DNA of 64,000 bases from Caldicellulosiruptor kronotskyensis 2002 (GCF_000166775.1 NC_014720.1:1172501-1236500); one strand, 5' to 3'. Positions 20,347 through 29,207 are shown, counted from the first letter of the stretch. Notes: generated from the sequence alone by a model not told the origin. Translations and numbers: made by a program.

Positions 20347-20934
20347 ATGAGAAGGTTTTTAAAAATTTTGCTTTGCACATTGGTTATTGTGATTTTGATA
20401 TTTGCAGTGACAGAAGCATCAATAATTATTTTTGGCATTTCTGCAAAGCCTAAAAAATCAGACTGTATAATTGTTTTGGGCTGTGCAGTTTATGGTGATT
20501 TTCCAAGTCCGTTTTTTCGAGAAAGGCTTAACAGAGCTTTTGAACTTTATAAAAAAGGCTATGCAAGATACATAGTTGTCTGTGGTGCAAAAGGGCCGGG
20601 TGAAAACATATCTGAAGCTGAGGCAGGCAAAAGGTATCTTGTAGAAATGGGAGTTTTGCCAAAGTTTGTTTTGAAGGAAGATAAATCTTTTTCGACATAT
20701 GAAAATCTTCTCCATGCAAAAAGGGTTATGAACAAGAAAGGTTTCAAAAGCGCTATAATTGTTTCAAATATGTTTCACTTAGAAAGAGCACATTTGATTG
20801 CTAAAAAATTAAAAATAAATTCTTCTTTTTCAGGTGTATATGTAAAACAATATTTGCATGAAGAATACTATGGTTTTATGCGCGAAAGTGTAGCTGTTTG
20901 GTATGAGATTCTCAAAACTCTTTCATCTTTCTGA
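20347..20934 (+). CDS. DUF218/YdcF-SanA family membrane protein
   Basis: 195 residues: one N-terminal transmembrane segment (about 5-30) followed by a DUF218 domain. Visible motifs are DCIIVLGCAVYGDFPSPFFRERLNRAFELY, VVCGAKGPGENISEAEAG, EDKSFSTYENL and IVSNMFHLERA. Members such as SanA and ElyC affect envelope integrity and vancomycin sensitivity, but the substrate is unknown. Starts with ATG, CAGGGAG upstream. It lies between the two tRNA genes. Confidence 0.8.
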   Translation: MRRFLKILLCTLVIVILIFAVTEASIIIFGISAKPKKSDCIIVLGCAVYGDFPSPFFRERLNRAFELYKKGYARYIVVCGAKGPGENISEAEAGKRYLVEMGVLPKFVLKEDKSFSTYENLLHAKRVMNKKGFKSAIIVSNMFHLERAHLIAKKLKINSSFSGVYVKQYLHEEYYGFMRESVAVWYEILKTLSSF

Positions 20935-20955
20935 TTTTTCCCGCCCAAATACCTA

Positions 20956-20984
20956 TTGACAACATTAAGATAAGGTATTATAAT
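20956..20984 (+). promoter_or_regulatory. Consensus sigma-A promoter of tRNA-Gly
   Basis: TTGACA (20956-20961), 17-nt spacer, TATAAT (20979-20984): a perfect consensus at optimal spacing, 26 nt upstream of the tRNA. Confidence 0.9.
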
Positions 20985-21010
20985 ATTCAATGTGCAAGGG
21001 GAAAAAACGA

Positions 21011-21084
21011 GCGGGTGTAGTTCAATGGTAGAACACCAGCCTTCCAAGCTGGCAGCGTGGGTTCGATTCCCATCACCCGCTCCA
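21011..21084 (+). tRNA. tRNA-Gly (TCC anticodon)
   Basis: Acceptor stem GCGGGTG/CATCCGC-type pairing with CACCCGC, D arm TTCAATGGTAGAA, anticodon stem CCAGC/GCTGG with loop CTTCCAA (anticodon TCC), T arm GGGTTCGATTCCC, encoded CCA at 21082-21084. It has its own promoter and terminator. Confidence 0.96.
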
Positions 21085-21101
21085 GAAAAAGAATATAACT
21101 C

Positions 21102-21136
21102 CCCTCAGCAGCGTATTAGCTGTTGAGGGTTTTTTG
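21102..21136 (+). terminator. Terminator of tRNA-Gly
   Basis: CCCTCAGCAGC (21102-21112) pairs with GCTGTTGAGGG (21119-21129), 11 bp with one G-U, then six T. Confidence 0.92.
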
Positions 21137-21254
21137 TTTTCTATTTAAAAACAAAATATTCTATTTCGACAAAATATTACATTAAATACTGAAGGGTTTT
21201 TTAGGGTAATATAGAATTAGAAATAATATAACTTTCAAATCGAGGTGCAATAAA

Positions 21255-21584
21255 ATGGATTTTGAAGCAATCATTATGGAGGGAATACTGATTTTAAAGA
21301 TAAAAGGCGAGCTTGACCAGTACAATGCAGATAAATATAGACTCAGATTTGATATGAAAATTGTAAGTCCAGAAGTTCAAAAAGTTGTGATAGACATTTC
21401 AGAGCTTTCGTTTATGGACTCATCAGGTGTTGGCTTTCTTGTAGGAAGGTTTAGAACAGCAAAAGCATTTGCCAAAGAACTTGTCCTGGTTTGCAACTCA
21501 AACTATATCAACAAGCTTCTTTCAACTTGTGGAATAGAAAAACTAATAAAAAAATATACAACTATTGAAGAGGCATTGAGTTAA
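21255..21584 (+). CDS. spoIIAA: Anti-sigma F factor antagonist (STAS domain)
   Basis: 109-residue STAS-domain protein. The regulatory phosphorylatable serine is in [16 protein letters not shown] (about 49-64). It would release SigF by displacing it from SpoIIAB when dephosphorylated. It is the first gene of a three-gene set in the canonical spoIIAA-spoIIAB-sigF order. An RsbV-type general-stress role is the alternative; the SigF-like third gene favours SpoIIAA. Confidence 0.85.
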   Translation: MDFEAIIMEGILILKIKGELDQYNADKYRLRFDMKIVSPEVQKVVIDISELSFMDSSGVGFLVGRFRTAKAFAKELVLVCNSNYINKLLSTCGIEKLIKKYTTIEEALS

Positions 21585-21612
21585 ATTAAAAGAATTGAAA
21601 GGGTGTGAATTT

Positions 21613-22071
21613 TTGAAGATGAAGGTTTTAAATTATATGGAACTGAAAATTCCCTCAAAAGCCCAAAACGAAGCATTTGCAAGGGTTGCTGTTGCTGCGT
21701 TTGTTGCTCAGCTTGATCCTACTTTAGATGAAGTTACTGAAATAAAAACTGCTGTATCTGAAGCTGTAACAAATTCAATAATTCATGCATATGAGGATAA
21801 AATTGGGGAAATAATAATAAAAGGAAAGATTTATGAAAATTATGTTGTTGAGATTGAAGTAATTGACTTTGGTAAAGGAATTGAAGATGTTGAGCTTGCT
21901 CGGCAACCACTCTTTACAACAAAACCTGACCAGGAGCGCTCTGGTATGGGATTTACTGTAATGGAAACATTCATGGATAAGCTTGACGTTACATCAGAGG
22001 TTGGTAAAGGCACATGTGTTAAGATGCTTAAAGCTATTAAAAAACGAAAGAGCGAGGGTGCAGAAAATTGA
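21613..22071 (+). CDS. spoIIAB: Anti-sigma F factor, serine kinase
   Basis: About 152 residues, GHKL ATPase fold. It binds SigF and phosphorylates SpoIIAA. N box [21 protein letters not shown]1 box IDFGKGI, G2 box [15 protein letters not shown]. The block [22 protein letters not shown] is strongly SpoIIAB-like rather than RsbW-like. The TTG at 21613 has GAAAGGGTGTG upstream; an ATG at 21619 is also possible. It overlaps sigF by 4 nt. Confidence 0.88.
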   Translation: MKMKVLNYMELKIPSKAQNEAFARVAVAAFVAQLDPTLDEVTEIKTAVSEAVTNSIIHAYEDKIGEIIIKGKIYENYVVEIEVIDFGKGIEDVELARQPLFTTKPDQERSGMGFTVMETFMDKLDVTSEVGKGTCVKMLKAIKKRKSEGAEN

Positions 22072-22790
22072 GCAAGGCTTCCCATGAGGAATTGATAAGT
22101 AGGGCTAAAAATGGTGATAAACTTGCACGCCAACAGCTGATAGAAAGTAATCTTGCGCTTGTGTGGAGTGTTGTAAAAAAGTTTGCTGCAAAAGGAGTAG
22201 AGCTTGAGGATCTATTCCAAATAGGCTCAATAGGGCTTATAAAGGCTGTTGACAGGTTTGACCCGTCGTTTAATGTCAGGTTTTCAACATATGCTGTTCC
22301 TATGATAATTGGTGAGATAAAAAGGTATCTGCGTGATGATGGCAAGATAAAGGTTTCACGAAAGATAAAAGAAAATCAGGGTAAAATAAAAAAACTAAGA
22401 AACCAGTTTGTATCAAACCATGGAAGAGAACCCACAATCTCAGAGATTTCGCAGTTGACAGGGCTTTCTAACGATGAGATTTTGCTTTGCTTGGATGCGT
22501 CATCTGAGGTTGCATCGCTGAGTGAAGTTATAAATCAGGAAGAGGGAAAACCTATCACGCTGATGGACATAGCATCTGATGAAGAAGATTATTCGACAAA
22601 ACTTTTGGATTTGATGGCATTAAAAGAAGGGCTTAAAAAATTAAAAGGACGGGAACGCTACATAATATTTATGCGCTACTTCAAAAACAAAACACAATCT
22701 GAGATTGCAAAACAGCTCAATATCTCCCAGGTGCATGTATCAAGGATTGAAAAAAGAGCTTTGGAGAGGATAAAGAGGGAGTTTGTTTGA
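22068..22790 (+). CDS. sigF: RNA polymerase sigma-F factor
   Basis: 240 residues of the SigB/F/G group: region 2 ([53 protein letters not shown]), region 3 ([20 protein letters not shown]) and region 4 ([33 protein letters not shown]). The start is TTG, overlapping spoIIAB. In spore formers it acts in the forespore. Caldicellulosiruptor species are usually described as non-sporulating, so the role here may differ. Confidence 0.88.
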   Translation: MSKASHEELISRAKNGDKLARQQLIESNLALVWSVVKKFAAKGVELEDLFQIGSIGLIKAVDRFDPSFNVRFSTYAVPMIIGEIKRYLRDDGKIKVSRKIKENQGKIKKLRNQFVSNHGREPTISEISQLTGLSNDEILLCLDASSEVASLSEVINQEEGKPITLMDIASDEEDYSTKLLDLMALKEGLKKLKGRERYIIFMRYFKNKTQSEIAKQLNISQVHVSRIEKRALERIKREFV

Positions 22791-22820
22791 CACGCTGTGA
22801 TTGAGAAAGCGTGTCTTTTT
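22789..22820 (+). terminator. Terminator after sigF
   Basis: GACACGCT (22789-22796) and AGCGTGTC (22808-22815) form an 8-bp stem, followed by five T. The 5' arm overlaps the sigF stop codon. Confidence 0.88.
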
Positions 22821-22895
22821 ATTTTTATATAGAAATTTTTTTACCTTTGTGATTTAATATAAATAAAATTACCTGTTCAGTTTTTAAAAATTTCA

Positions 22896-23591
22896 ATGGA
22901 AAAACTAATTGAATTTTTCTTTCCGCCGCGGTGTGCATTTTGTGGCAGGCTTGGCAAAAGCCCGTGCGATGATTGCAAGAAAAATATAAGATTTATTTCA
23001 GGCAATACGTGCCAAAAATGCGGAATACCTATTGGTGATAGTGATTTGCCGGTTTGCTCATCTTGCTTGAGAGAAAACTTTGCATTTGAAAAAGTCTTTC
23101 CAGTATTCTACTATGAAGGGGTAGTTCGAAGAGGTGTTCATCTTTTTAAGTACAGAGGTTTTTATCAAAATGCAATAACCTTCTCAAGGCTTATGGTTAA
23201 AAAGATTCTTGATGCTGGTATCAATGCTGATATAATAACCTTTGTGCCAACAAGCTATGAAAGGTATTTGCAAAGAGGTTTTAATCATTCTTATCTGCTT
23301 GCCAAAAATATTGGGAAGATACTTAAAATTCCCACAGTTGACATTCTTACAAGAGTAGGTTTTACAAAACCTTTTTATAACCTCTCACGCCACGAAAGAC
23401 AAAGTGAAATAAAAGGTAAAATTAAGCTTAAAAAAGGGTATGAAAATATTATAAAAGGCAAAAAAGTTATTCTTGTTGACGACATCTTCACAACAGGTGC
23501 TACAGCAAATGAGTGTTCAAAAGTTTTGCTTGAAAATGGGGTAAAGTGTGTTTTTGTCTCTGTTCTTGCGATAACAAAGCTTGCAAGATAA
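22896..23591 (+). CDS. comFC: ComFC-family phosphoribosyltransferase-like protein
   Basis: 231 residues. Two N-terminal zinc-binding cysteine pairs sets (CAFC...CDDC, near 11-27; CQKC...CSSC, near 39-60) precede a type I phosphoribosyltransferase domain with the PRPP loop VILVDDIFTTGATANEC (near 191-207). ComFC/GntX proteins function in DNA uptake. In B. subtilis comFC directly precedes yvyF-flgM, the order seen here. comFA is not in the window upstream. Confidence 0.85.
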   Translation: MEKLIEFFFPPRCAFCGRLGKSPCDDCKKNIRFISGNTCQKCGIPIGDSDLPVCSSCLRENFAFEKVFPVFYYEGVVRRGVHLFKYRGFYQNAITFSRLMVKKILDAGINADIITFVPTSYERYLQRGFNHSYLLAKNIGKILKIPTVDILTRVGFTKPFYNLSRHERQSEIKGKIKLKKGYENIIKGKKVILVDDIFTTGATANECSKVLLENGVKCVFVSVLAITKLAR

Positions 23592-23629
23592 AGTACCAAT
23601 TTAAAATTTTAAAAGGGGGTTTTTAAATA

Positions 23630-24070
23630 ATGGATGTAAGAAACTGTCGAAGATGTGGTAAAATTTATCTTTATGATGGAAGTCCTATTTGTCCTCAATG
23701 CAGAAAGGAAGAAGAAGAAGATTTCAAAAAAGTAAAAGAGTATCTTTATGATCATCCCGGTGCAACCTTGCCAGAAGTATCAAACGCAACAGGTGTGTCA
23801 CCTGAAAAGATTTTGAGGTTTTTAAAAGAGGAAAGACTTGAGATTGTTGGTGAGAGCAATATCATTTTAGAATGTGAAAGATGTGGGAAGGCAATTAAAA
23901 CAGGAAGACTTTGTGATGAGTGTAAAAAAGAGGTTGGAACAAGGTTTTTGAGTTATCTTGACGACAAAAAGCTTCAAGAATCGAAAAAGAAAAATGAAGA
24001 GTTTGCAAAAAGAAAAGAAGCAGGTTACAGGTATCTTTCGAAGGAGTTAAAAGAAGATGAGAACAAGTGA
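23630..24070 (+). CDS. Flagellar-operon zinc-ribbon protein, YvyF/TIGR03826-like
   Basis: 146 residues with an N-terminal zinc ribbon (CRRCGKIYLYDGSPICPQC, about 5-23), a helix-turn-helix-like middle part (ATLPEVSNATGVSPEKILRFLKEE, about 45-70), a second C4 cluster (CERCGKAIKTGRLCDEC, about 82-98) and a lysine/glutamate-rich tail. This matches the YvyF type of protein encoded just upstream of flgM in Firmicutes. Its molecular function is not established. Confidence 0.78.
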   Translation: MDVRNCRRCGKIYLYDGSPICPQCRKEEEEDFKKVKEYLYDHPGATLPEVSNATGVSPEKILRFLKEERLEIVGESNIILECERCGKAIKTGRLCDECKKEVGTRFLSYLDDKKLQESKKKNEEFAKRKEAGYRYLSKELKEDENK

Positions 24071-24079
24071 AAAATTAAT

Positions 24080-24107
24080 TAAACTTTTTTGAATTTTCTC
24101 ACGATAA
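24080..24107 (+). promoter_or_regulatory. Sigma-28 (SigD-type) promoter of the flgM operon
   Basis: TAAA (24080-24083), 16-nt spacer, CACGATAA (24100-24107). It resembles the flagellar sigma consensus (TAAA ... GCCGATAA) with the same spacing as the promoters before fliC and flaG in this window. It lies 48 nt before flgM. Confidence 0.7.
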
Positions 24108-24154
24108 TAACTGTAGAAGAAGCTTCGAAGCTAAAGTCGAGGTAGGGATGTAAG

Positions 24155-24442
24155 ATGAGGATAGAAGACAGGATAAAGATATTTCAAATCTACACCCAAA
24201 CAGCAAAGGTAAGCAGAGTTGAAAAGAAGCAGGAAGTTGCTTCTACTGATAAGATTGAAATATCAAGTGAGGCAAGAGAATTTCAGGCAGTTTTGAATGC
24301 TATAAAGCAAACACCTGATGTTCGTGAGGATAAAGTAAATGAGATAAAAAAGAAGATTGACTCTGGCACATACAATGTATCTGGAAAAGATGTTGTTGAA
24401 AAGCTAATAAGAGAATACAAAGCTTCAAAAAAGAACGAGTAA
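24155..24442 (+). CDS. flgM: Anti-sigma-28 factor FlgM
   Basis: 95 residues. The C-terminal FlgM core is visible: DKIEISSEAREFQAVLNAIKQ, VREDKVNEIKKKIDSGTYNVSGKDVVEKLI (about 49-88). FlgM holds the flagellar sigma factor inactive until the hook is finished, then is exported. It is preceded by its own sigma-28 promoter and begins the late-flagellar unit. Confidence 0.9.
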   Translation: MRIEDRIKIFQIYTQTAKVSRVEKKQEVASTDKIEISSEAREFQAVLNAIKQTPDVREDKVNEIKKKIDSGTYNVSGKDVVEKLIREYKASKKNE

Positions 24443-24448
24443 ATTTTT

Positions 24449-24475
24449 GGCTGCTTTTAAAAATTAATAGCAGCC
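24449..24475 (+). promoter_or_regulatory. Hairpin between flgM and flgN (weak terminator or processing site)
   Basis: GGCTGCT (24449-24455) pairs perfectly with AGCAGCC (24469-24475) across a 13-nt AT loop. No T tract follows, so it may attenuate, process or stabilise the mRNA rather than terminate it. Confidence 0.45.
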
Positions 24476-24537
24476 TTAATGTTTATTTATAAACATTTGT
24501 GGTTTAATATCTAATAGAATGGGAAGGAAGCAGGAAG

Positions 24538-25023
24538 ATGAACTATGTAGAAAAAATAATCAAGCTTTTAGGAGAGGAGTATAAGATATTTGAGAGGATT
24601 TTGAACCTCAGCAATGAAAAAACAAAATACATTGTGGAAAACAATCTCTCAGCGCTAATTGAAGTATCAAATCAAGAGAAAAAAGAGACAGAAATAATCG
24701 AAAAACTTGAAAGAGAAAGGCAAGAAATCTTGAATGCTTTATCAAAAGAAAAAAATATCGTTATTGTCAATCTAAACGACCTTGTAAGTATAGCCACACC
24801 AGATGAATGGCAGAGAATAAACGATTTGAAAGTAAGACTTGGTGAAATTATTTTTAAGCTTAAAAAAACAAATGACCTTAACGCTTCATTAGTTTCAAGT
24901 GCACTTGAATATATAGATTTTATGACAAACGTAATTTCATCGTATTTTTCGGACAACACTACATATCAAAAGGATGGGCAGACAGGGTCACAAAAGAAAA
25001 ACCTTTTTGATGTTAAGCTGTAG
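24538..25023 (+). CDS. flgN: FlgN-family flagellar export chaperone
   Basis: 161 residues, almost entirely helical and coiled-coil (LEVSNQEKKETEIIEKLERERQEIL-type heptads near 43-65), with the FlgN-type C-terminal helix. FlgN keeps the hook-filament junction proteins FlgK and FlgL soluble for export, and both genes follow directly. In B. subtilis the same place is held by yvyG (flgN). GGGAAGGAAG lies upstream of the ATG. Confidence 0.85.
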   Translation: MNYVEKIIKLLGEEYKIFERILNLSNEKTKYIVENNLSALIEVSNQEKKETEIIEKLERERQEILNALSKEKNIVIVNLNDLVSIATPDEWQRINDLKVRLGEIIFKLKKTNDLNASLVSSALEYIDFMTNVISSYFSDNTTYQKDGQTGSQKKNLFDVKL

Positions 25024-25043
25024 AAAAAAGGGGTTGAAATAGA

Positions 25044-26621
25044 ATGTCGTTTTACGGGCTTGAGATTGCAAGAACAGGTATATTTGTCAACAGAAAAGGG
25101 TTAGAGGTGACATCGCACAACGTTGCCAATGCTTCAACGCCAGGGTATACAAGACAGGTTTTAAATGTAAAGTCAAATCCACCATCTGCTAAGGTTGGTT
25201 TTTATAGCCCAAAGTTTCAGGTTGGTATGGGTGCTGATGTGCAAAGCCTTGAGCAGATAAGAGATATGTTTTTAGATATTCAATATAGAAACGAATATTC
25301 GCGCCAGGGAGAGTATGAAATAAAAGCTGATAACCTGAATTTTATAGAATCCATATTCAATGAACCGAGCGACACGGGGCTGTCTTCTGTTATAGACCAA
25401 TTTTTCTCAAGCTTGCAGGAGCTTTCAAAAAATCCAGAGAGCTTAACAGTTCGTGCGCTTGTTCGCCAGAGAGCTCAAGCTTTGACTGATGCGATACATA
25501 AGATGTACAAACAGCTTGAAGATTTGCAGAGCGAGCTAAATGACCAGGTATATGATAAAATTTTAGAAATAAACAGCATAGCTTCTCAGATTGCAGATTT
25601 AAACCAGCAGATATTTGTTTTGGAGCTTCGAGGCGAAAAGGCAAATGACCTTCGTGACCAGAGAAATCTTCTTGTTGACAAACTCTCAAAAATTGTTGAC
25701 ACAACTGCTTATGAAGACAAAGATGGCAGGTTCATTGTGCAGATAGCTGGCGGCGAGACCCTTGTAAATCACTTTACAGTCTACGAGCTTGAGACAGACA
25801 AATCGAAAATTATGAGAAAAAGTGGATTTGACTCAAGTGGTCTGCCAACAGGATTCAATCCTGATGACCCGCTATCACAGCAAAACCTTTACGACGTCCC
25901 AGGACTTTTTGTTGTTATGTGGAAGGACACAGGGCAGGTTTTGAATATAAAGTCAGGTGAGCTAAAAGGACTTTTGGATATGCGAGACGGTGTTGGTGGG
26001 CTGGATGAGGATATGGTTGTAAATGGTCAGCCTGTTGATGTTCCCAATAAAAATTATTTTACAGGTATTCCTTACTATTTGAACAGACTCAATGAGTTTG
26101 CTCAAAAACTTATCGAAAAGTTCAATGAACTTCACACACAGGGCTGGTCACTCAACGGACAAAATACAAATATAAACTTTTTCGAACCACCTGTTGGCCA
26201 GACATTTTTCTATGCAAGGTATATAAAAGTCTCTGATGCTGTTATGAACGACCTTAACAACATTGCAACAACTTATGATGCAAGTAGTCTTCCAGGTGGG
26301 AATGACCTTGTTGTTGATATGCTAAAGCTAAGAAATGACAATTCAGTTTTCAAAGAAGGAAAATTTGAAGATTTTCTAAAGTCTTTGATTTCAAACCTTG
26401 GGGTTGATTCTCAGGGTGCCAAAAACTTTGCAGAAAACCAAAAGGTAATGGTCACCCAGCTTGACAACAGACGCCAGGCAGTATCAGGTGTTTCTATAGA
26501 TGAAGAGATGACAAATTTAATCAGATACCAGCACGGTTTTCAAGCCTCAGCCAGAATGATTAATGCTTTTGACGAGATGCTTGATGTGATAGTAAATCGT
26601 CTTGGTCTTGTTGGGAGATAA
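25044..26621 (+). CDS. flgK: Flagellar hook-associated protein 1
   Basis: 525 residues. Forms the first hook-filament junction ring. N-terminal rod-type signature YGLEIARTGIFVNRKGLEVTSHNVANASTPGYTRQ (about 4-37), a long middle domain, and the C-terminal D0 coiled coil with DEEMTNLIRYQHGFQASARMINAFDEMLDVI (about 487-517). Length and both terminal motifs are complete. Confidence 0.95.
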   Translation: MSFYGLEIARTGIFVNRKGLEVTSHNVANASTPGYTRQVLNVKSNPPSAKVGFYSPKFQVGMGADVQSLEQIRDMFLDIQYRNEYSRQGEYEIKADNLNFIESIFNEPSDTGLSSVIDQFFSSLQELSKNPESLTVRALVRQRAQALTDAIHKMYKQLEDLQSELNDQVYDKILEINSIASQIADLNQQIFVLELRGEKANDLRDQRNLLVDKLSKIVDTTAYEDKDGRFIVQIAGGETLVNHFTVYELETDKSKIMRKSGFDSSGLPTGFNPDDPLSQQNLYDVPGLFVVMWKDTGQVLNIKSGELKGLLDMRDGVGGLDEDMVVNGQPVDVPNKNYFTGIPYYLNRLNEFAQKLIEKFNELHTQGWSLNGQNTNINFFEPPVGQTFFYARYIKVSDAVMNDLNNIATTYDASSLPGGNDLVVDMLKLRNDNSVFKEGKFEDFLKSLISNLGVDSQGAKNFAENQKVMVTQLDNRRQAVSGVSIDEEMTNLIRYQHGFQASARMINAFDEMLDVIVNRLGLVGR

Positions 26622-26662
26622 TAAAGTTTATTACTTTCATCAATTTGTGAGGTGAAGCTTTC

Positions 26663-27610
26663 GTGAGAATTACAAACAATATGATGGTCAACAACTTTTT
26701 GATAAATCTAAACAAAAACCTAAGCAGGTTAGACGACATTCAGTATAAAATGGCAACAGGTAAGAAAATCCGTTATCCGTCAGATAACCCGGTGATTACT
26801 GCAAGGTCATTGAGACTGCGAACTGACGTTTCAGAAATAGAACAGCTTCAGAAAAATGTGGATGATGCAATATCGTGGGTTGACACAACAGAAAGTGCTC
26901 TTGCGGATATCAATGAAAGTCTTCAGAGAGTTAGAGAGCTTGCTGTGCGTGGTGCAAACGGAACAAACACAAAAGAAGATATGGCTCAGATTGCAAAAGA
27001 GGTTGCTCAAATAAAACAGCATATAATTCAAGTTGGGAATACAAACTATGCAGGAAGGTATATCTTCTCTGGTTTTAAAACAGACACAGCACCGATAAAT
27101 TCTGATGGTTCTTTTTCAGATACAAATAGTTTTGATTCAACTGGAGGGTATCCTATTGATTTGTCGACTGGTAAAAATATTATTCAGTTTGAACTTATGA
27201 AAGCGAATTATATTAGCATTAATAAGACAGCCAACCAGGTTTTTTATATTCAAGGTGAAACTGATGAAAATAAAGGCAATTTATTCAAAGTTTTGGATAA
27301 TCTTATAAATGCACTTGAAAGCGGGGATGCAACTTCAGTAAATTCTCTTTTGAGCGATATTGACAGACACATTGACAATGTTGTTGCACAGCGTGGAGAT
27401 GTGGGTGCTCTTCAGAACAGGCTTGAGCTTATTAAAAATAGGCTCAGTGACGACAATGTGAACTTTACTACTTTGCTATCAAACAACGAGGATGTTGACA
27501 TGGCAGAGATTATAATGCAGCTAAAAACCGCAGAAAATGTTTACAGGGCAGCACTTCAGACAGGTGCACAGATTCTACCACCAACACTTTTGGATTTCTT
27601 GAGGTTTTAA
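26663..27610 (+). CDS. flgL: Flagellar hook-associated protein 3
   Basis: 315 residues. Second junction protein, connecting FlgK to flagellin. N-terminal flagellin-like MRITNNMMVNNFLINLNKNLSRLD and MATGKKIRYPSDNP; C-terminal DVDMAEIIMQLKTAENVYRAALQTGAQIL. The start is GTG with GAGGTGAAG upstream. Confidence 0.94.
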   Translation: MRITNNMMVNNFLINLNKNLSRLDDIQYKMATGKKIRYPSDNPVITARSLRLRTDVSEIEQLQKNVDDAISWVDTTESALADINESLQRVRELAVRGANGTNTKEDMAQIAKEVAQIKQHIIQVGNTNYAGRYIFSGFKTDTAPINSDGSFSDTNSFDSTGGYPIDLSTGKNIIQFELMKANYISINKTANQVFYIQGETDENKGNLFKVLDNLINALESGDATSVNSLLSDIDRHIDNVVAQRGDVGALQNRLELIKNRLSDDNVNFTTLLSNNEDVDMAEIIMQLKTAENVYRAALQTGAQILPPTLLDFLRF

Positions 27611-27647
27611 ATAGTCTTTAACAAAAAAGCTTGAGGAAGTGCTAAAA

Positions 27648-28025
27648 ATGCAAATAGCAAGGATTCAAATTCACCAGGAGTTTGTAAAGGTAAAACTTTC
27701 TCAGGAGCATATAAAAGTTAGAATAAATCAAGACAGGTGCTGGGAAGAGGTAAACCTTGGTTCAACAGACTACCTTGTGCGTAGTTCTGCTCAAAGAGGT
27801 TATGAGCAGGTTTTAAGGTATATAGAAAAGACAGCAGAAAATGGCAACAGACTTGCCAGAATTGAAGATGGTGGTCAGCCTATAATTGACATATGCATAG
27901 AAGAAGCATTTCCTGAGTATGGCTATAACGTAGATGTCATCCCAAAAAGCCGCCCGCAAATTTACTTTGAAGGTGGCAAGGTGTATATAGATTTTGAGAT
28001 GGGTAAGGTTGATGTGAGGGTATGA
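27648..28025 (+). CDS. DUF6470 protein, YviE-like
   Basis: About 125 residues from the ATG at 27648 (GAGGAAG upstream; GTG at 27639 is also open). Beta-rich protein starting with MQIARIQIHQEFVKVKL and ending with an acidic strand region (FEGGKVYIDFEMGKVDVRV). It sits between flgL and fliW, where yviE lies in B. subtilis; such proteins are common in late flagellar operons but have no established role. Its stop overlaps the next start by 4 nt. Confidence 0.75.
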   Translation: MQIARIQIHQEFVKVKLSQEHIKVRINQDRCWEEVNLGSTDYLVRSSAQRGYEQVLRYIEKTAENGNRLARIEDGGQPIIDICIEEAFPEYGYNVDVIPKSRPQIYFEGGKVYIDFEMGKVDVRV

Positions 28026-28441
28026 ACGGAAGAGAGGTTATAATAGATAAGATAAGCAAAATAATGTTTAGAATGAAAAGAATAGAGAGATTTAAAAGTA
28101 TTACATTTGAAAATTTTAAAGATATTAGTAATATTCAAGATGTAGTTGCTTACAATTTATTTTTGATTGCTCAAAATCTAATAAGCCTGTGCAATCGCAT
28201 AATTGCTGAAAAACAATTTAAAGTACCTGAGAATTTTGAAGATATTCCTGAAATTTTAGCTACCGAGAAGGTTATTTCGGATGATTCTTCTGTCTTTATA
28301 AAGAAAATGATTGATTTGAGAAATACAATTGTTTATGAATATACCCAATTAGATTTAAATGTTATATATGACATTTTGAAGAATGGTTTAGATGAAATTA
28401 AGAATGTTCTTAAGGAAATTGTGGATTATTTAAAACTATAA
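28022..28441 (+). CDS. HepT-like (DUF86/HEPN) protein lacking the catalytic histidine
   Basis: 139 residues, all-helical, with the HepT/DUF86 layout: N-terminal helices ending near 60, a middle segment, and MIDLRNTIVYEYTQLD (about 98-113). In HepT toxins the signature is RN..VH.Y, an Rx4H RNase motif. Here the histidine position is Tyr. No MNT antitoxin gene is adjacent. It lies between yviE and fliW, overlapping yviE by 4 nt, so it is co-expressed with flagellar genes. An inactive or repurposed HEPN protein is inferred. Confidence 0.7.
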   Translation: MNGREVIIDKISKIMFRMKRIERFKSITFENFKDISNIQDVVAYNLFLIAQNLISLCNRIIAEKQFKVPENFEDIPEILATEKVISDDSSVFIKKMIDLRNTIVYEYTQLDLNVIYDILKNGLDEIKNVLKEIVDYLKL

Positions 28442-28458
28442 AAAAGGGAGTATAAAAA

Positions 28459-28917
28459 ATGGTAGTCCAAAAGTCAGTAGTCCAATCAAGAGTATTTGGA
28501 GAGCTTGAAGTAAATGAGGAGAATATAATAACCTTTGAAGATGGAATTCCTGCATTTGAGAATTTAAAAAAATTTGTAATTGTCAAAGAAGAAGACAGTC
28601 CCTTTTTGTGGCTACAGTCAATCGAAGATAAAGACATTGCATTTGTCATCATTAATCCATTTGACATAAAACCTGACTATGAATTTGATATAGGTGAGGA
28701 AGTTTTAAAAAAGCTTGAGATAGAATCAGAAAGCGATGTTGCAGTTTTTTGTATTGTTGTAATTCCAGAAGATGTAAAGCAAACAAGAGTAAACTTAAAA
28801 GCTCCAATTATTATAAATGTGCACAAGAGAAAGGGAATACAGTATCTTTTAGATGATGAAAGATATCCACTTCGATATTACCTTTTTGAAAATTTGAATT
28901 CAGATGAGCAGAAATGA
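28459..28917 (+). CDS. fliW: Flagellar assembly factor FliW
   Basis: 152-residue beta-barrel protein. Landmarks: FGELEVNEENIITFEDGIPAFENLKKFVIV (about 15-44), PFLWLQSIEDKDIAFVIINPF and APIIINVHKRKGIQ. FliW binds CsrA and relieves its repression of flagellin translation, and binds flagellin itself. It is followed by csrA 12 nt later; the fliC leader at 37551-37596 carries the matching CsrA sites. Confidence 0.93.
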   Translation: MVVQKSVVQSRVFGELEVNEENIITFEDGIPAFENLKKFVIVKEEDSPFLWLQSIEDKDIAFVIINPFDIKPDYEFDIGEEVLKKLEIESESDVAVFCIVVIPEDVKQTRVNLKAPIIINVHKRKGIQYLLDDERYPLRYYLFENLNSDEQK

Positions 28918-28929
28918 GGTATATAAAAG

Positions 28930-29172
28930 ATGCTTGTTCTTTCGCGAAAAGAAGGCGACCAAATTTTAATTGGAGATGATATAATAATAAAAGTCATCAG
29001 TGTAGAAAAAGACTGTGTAAAACTTGGAATAGAGGCTCCAAAAAATATCAAGGTTTTGAGATATGAGCTACTTCAAGAGGTCAAAAATGAAAACGTTGAA
29101 GCGTTGCAGGGAAGAAAGAGACTCAGCAAAATTAAAGATTTAAAAGAGATTTTGTCCGACGAGCAAGTATAA
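28930..29172 (+). CDS. csrA: Carbon storage regulator / translational repressor CsrA
   Basis: 80 residues. The RNA-binding core MLVLSRKEGDQILIGDDI...VKLGIEAPKNIKVLR(Y)EL is complete, with a C-terminal extension of about 20 residues typical of Firmicutes. It represses flagellin translation by covering the Shine-Dalgarno; FliW antagonises it. In B. subtilis hag follows directly, whereas here 8.4 kb separates csrA from fliC. Confidence 0.94.
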   Translation: MLVLSRKEGDQILIGDDIIIKVISVEKDCVKLGIEAPKNIKVLRYELLQEVKNENVEALQGRKRLSKIKDLKEILSDEQV

Positions 29173-29207
29173 AATTGCAAGAAACAAGAAGTTGGAAGGG
29201 CTTACTT

